Shown: positions 3,986-5,015 of the stretch, in pieces
Position numbering within the stretch: position 1 is the first letter of the stretch
How the letters are laid out: the number at the start of each line of letters is the position of its first letter
Source: Oscillospiraceae bacterium
GTDB lineage: Bacteria > Bacillota > Clostridia > WRCU01
Direction of reading: 5' to 3'
NCBI GenBank assembly: GCA_009783805.1
Contig: WRCU01000159.1
Span: 1 to 5,015, forward strand
Length of the DNA: 5,015 nt
The notes under the pieces: model-generated
What the model was told of the DNA's origin: nothing
What the model saw: the letters and a program-made list of their open reading frames with translations, nothing else
Databases searched by the model: none
Program-made: the position numbers and the translations under genes

Positions 3986-5015
3986 CCGCCCTAGGGGACC
4001 GGCCGCGGCCCGCGACGCGCAGGTCGTCCCCGGCGAAGAGGAACAGCGCGAAGTCCCCCACTATCCTCGACCATACCCGCTCGTCATAGTACTCTTTCAG
4101 CTTGCGCAGCTCCAGGTTCGTCGATATGACCGTCTTGCAAGGGTATGAGAAGCCGTTCATGCGCCTCGCGTTCAGGATGTTCAGGAGCTCCGCGTACCTC
4201 GCCGCGCTCGGGGCCTCGGTCCCTAGGTCGTCCACTATGAGCAGGTTGCATCCCAGGACCTCGCCATAGGCGTTCGGGGCGGAGTCGTCGCCCCTGGTCT
4301 CCTGCCTGTACGCCTGCGCCTTATGCTCGGAGATGATGTCGAACATCCTCGGAGCGGTCTGATATACGACGCCGTACCCCGCGGCCAGGGCGGCGTGCGC
4401 GATGCAGCCGCACATGAACGTCTTCCCGGTTCCGGTGCCCCCCGTGAACAGGAGGTTCTTGCGGGCCCTGTCACCGAAACCCTCCATGAAAGATACGCAG
4501 CCGTCGAGGATCAACCTCGCGTTCGCCCTGGGCGAGGCGGTGATCCCATACCTTTCCTGGCTCACCGAGTCAGAGTAGACCGATAGGTCGAACGACTCGA
4601 ATCCGCGCTCCGCGAACACCCCCAGGCCGGAGTCCTTGAATATCTCCTCCATCTGCATCCGCCTGTGGCAGACGCACTTCACGCCCCTGCCGGAGGCGCT
4701 CACGTAGCCCGTGTCCCGGCAGGTCGGGCATGCATAGGGCGGGTCCAGGTAGTCGGGCGGATACCCCGCCGCCTCCATATGCCGCGCGCCCTCATCGGCG
4801 AGGGCCATGATCCTGGCCTTCGCCCCCGACGCGAAGCTTGCCGCCTCCTCGTCGGTCATCGTGCCGTCGGCCAGCCTCCTGCAAGCCTCCGACCCGACCT
4901 CGCCGATCAGGCGCTCGATCCTCCCGCATTCGGGAAGCGCCTCATGGAGGGAGGCCCTGCGCTCGGCCACCAAGGCCCTGCGCGCCTTCAGCCTGTCGTC
5001 GAAAACCTCCGAGAA
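3978..5015 (-). CDS. dnaC: DnaC/DnaI-like AAA+ ATPase (helicase-loader type), 5' end beyond window
   Basis: The frame is open from the right edge to the TGA at 3978, giving 345 visible residues. TTG 4973 could be taken as a start, but 14 further in-frame codons upstream continue a Lys/Arg-rich helix typical of the family's N-terminus, so the true start lies outside. Numbering from 4973: a cysteine cluster C82-P-T-C85 ... C100-V-C102-H103 (with the R-D-T-G-Y context typical of clostridial DnaC-like proteins, probably metal-binding), Walker A G-G-T-G-T-G-K-T (178-185), Walker B L-L-I-V-D-D-L (244-250), sensor-1 region I-S-T-N (283-286) and the arginine-finger region E-R-V-W-S-R-I (298-304). Such proteins bind ATP and single-stranded DNA and load the replicative helicase; IstB-type transposition helpers share the ATPase core. 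The cysteine domain and absence of a nearby transposase favour the replication role. A dnaD-like gene commonly precedes it in Bacillota, but this lies outside the window. Confidence 0.9.
   Translation of the reverse strand, partial: FSEVFDDRLKARRALVAERRASLHEALPECGRIERLIGEVGSEACRRLADGTMTDEEAASFASGAKARIMALADEGARHMEAAGYPPDYLDPPYACPTCRDTGYVSASGRGVKCVCHRRMQMEEIFKDSGLGVFAERGFESFDLSVYSDSVSQERYGITASPRANARLILDGCVSFMEGFGDRARKNLLFTGGTGTGKTFMCGCIAHAALAAGYGVVYQTAPRMFDIISEHKAQAYRQETRGDDSAPNAYGEVLGCNLLIVDDLGTEAPSAARYAELLNILNARRMNGFSYPCKTVISTNLELRKLKEYYDERVWSRIVGDFALFLFAGDDLRVAGRGRSPRAVT

Noticed and set aside
4971..4973. TTG as the start of the DnaC-like gene
   Set aside because: The frame stays open for 14 more codons to the window edge with family-typical helical, basic sequence, so the gene is cut by the window.

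Overview
This is a gene-dense, GC-rich bacterial segment with seven genes and parts of genes at both edges. AGG arginine and ATA isoleucine codons are common in the right-hand genes. The gene set points to an anaerobic, Gram-positive-type bacterium, plausibly a high-GC clostridial lineage: a DnaC/DnaI-type ATPase with an N-terminal cysteine cluster, a TatD-associated-type radical SAM protein, a PspA/IM30 protein, AcpS and a DUF4878-like lipoprotein. The taxonomic call is inference only. No RNA genes, CRISPR arrays, insertion sequences, phage genes or attachment sites were seen.

Left part (1-701, minus strand): a small lipoprotein gene is followed 51 bp downstream by a zinc-ribbon protein gene. 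The latter's Pro-Met-Gly-Gln-Gln repeat tail runs off the left edge as a 15-bp tandem DNA repeat. A good sigma-70-type promoter (TTGTGC, 17 bp, TATAAT) lies upstream of the lipoprotein.

Divergent region (702-875) and centre-left (876-1833, plus strand): a 104-residue thioredoxin with a WCAPC active site is followed 4 bp later by a compact radical SAM enzyme of the type usually found beside tatD. No tatD gene is present here.

Centre-right (1944-3985, plus strand): pspA, then a gene for an unrecognised protein with two predicted membrane helices and a helical cytosolic domain, then acpS (holo-ACP synthase), whose TTG start overlaps the preceding stop codon. Order and spacing suggest one transcript joining an envelope-protection protein, a candidate membrane partner and a fatty-acid/phospholipid activation enzyme. 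This is the most interesting grouping in the window, although the joint function is inferred.

Right edge (3978-5015, minus strand): a DnaC/DnaI-like AAA+ helicase-loader-type ATPase converges on acpS. The two reading frames overlap tail-to-tail by 8 bp. Its open frame continues to the window edge, so its true start lies outside.

No stretch longer than 300 bases lacks a gene. The longest gaps are 702-875 (promoter and an inverted repeat), 1834-1943 (pspA leader with a hairpin) and 2679-2783 (short hairpins, no clear terminator).
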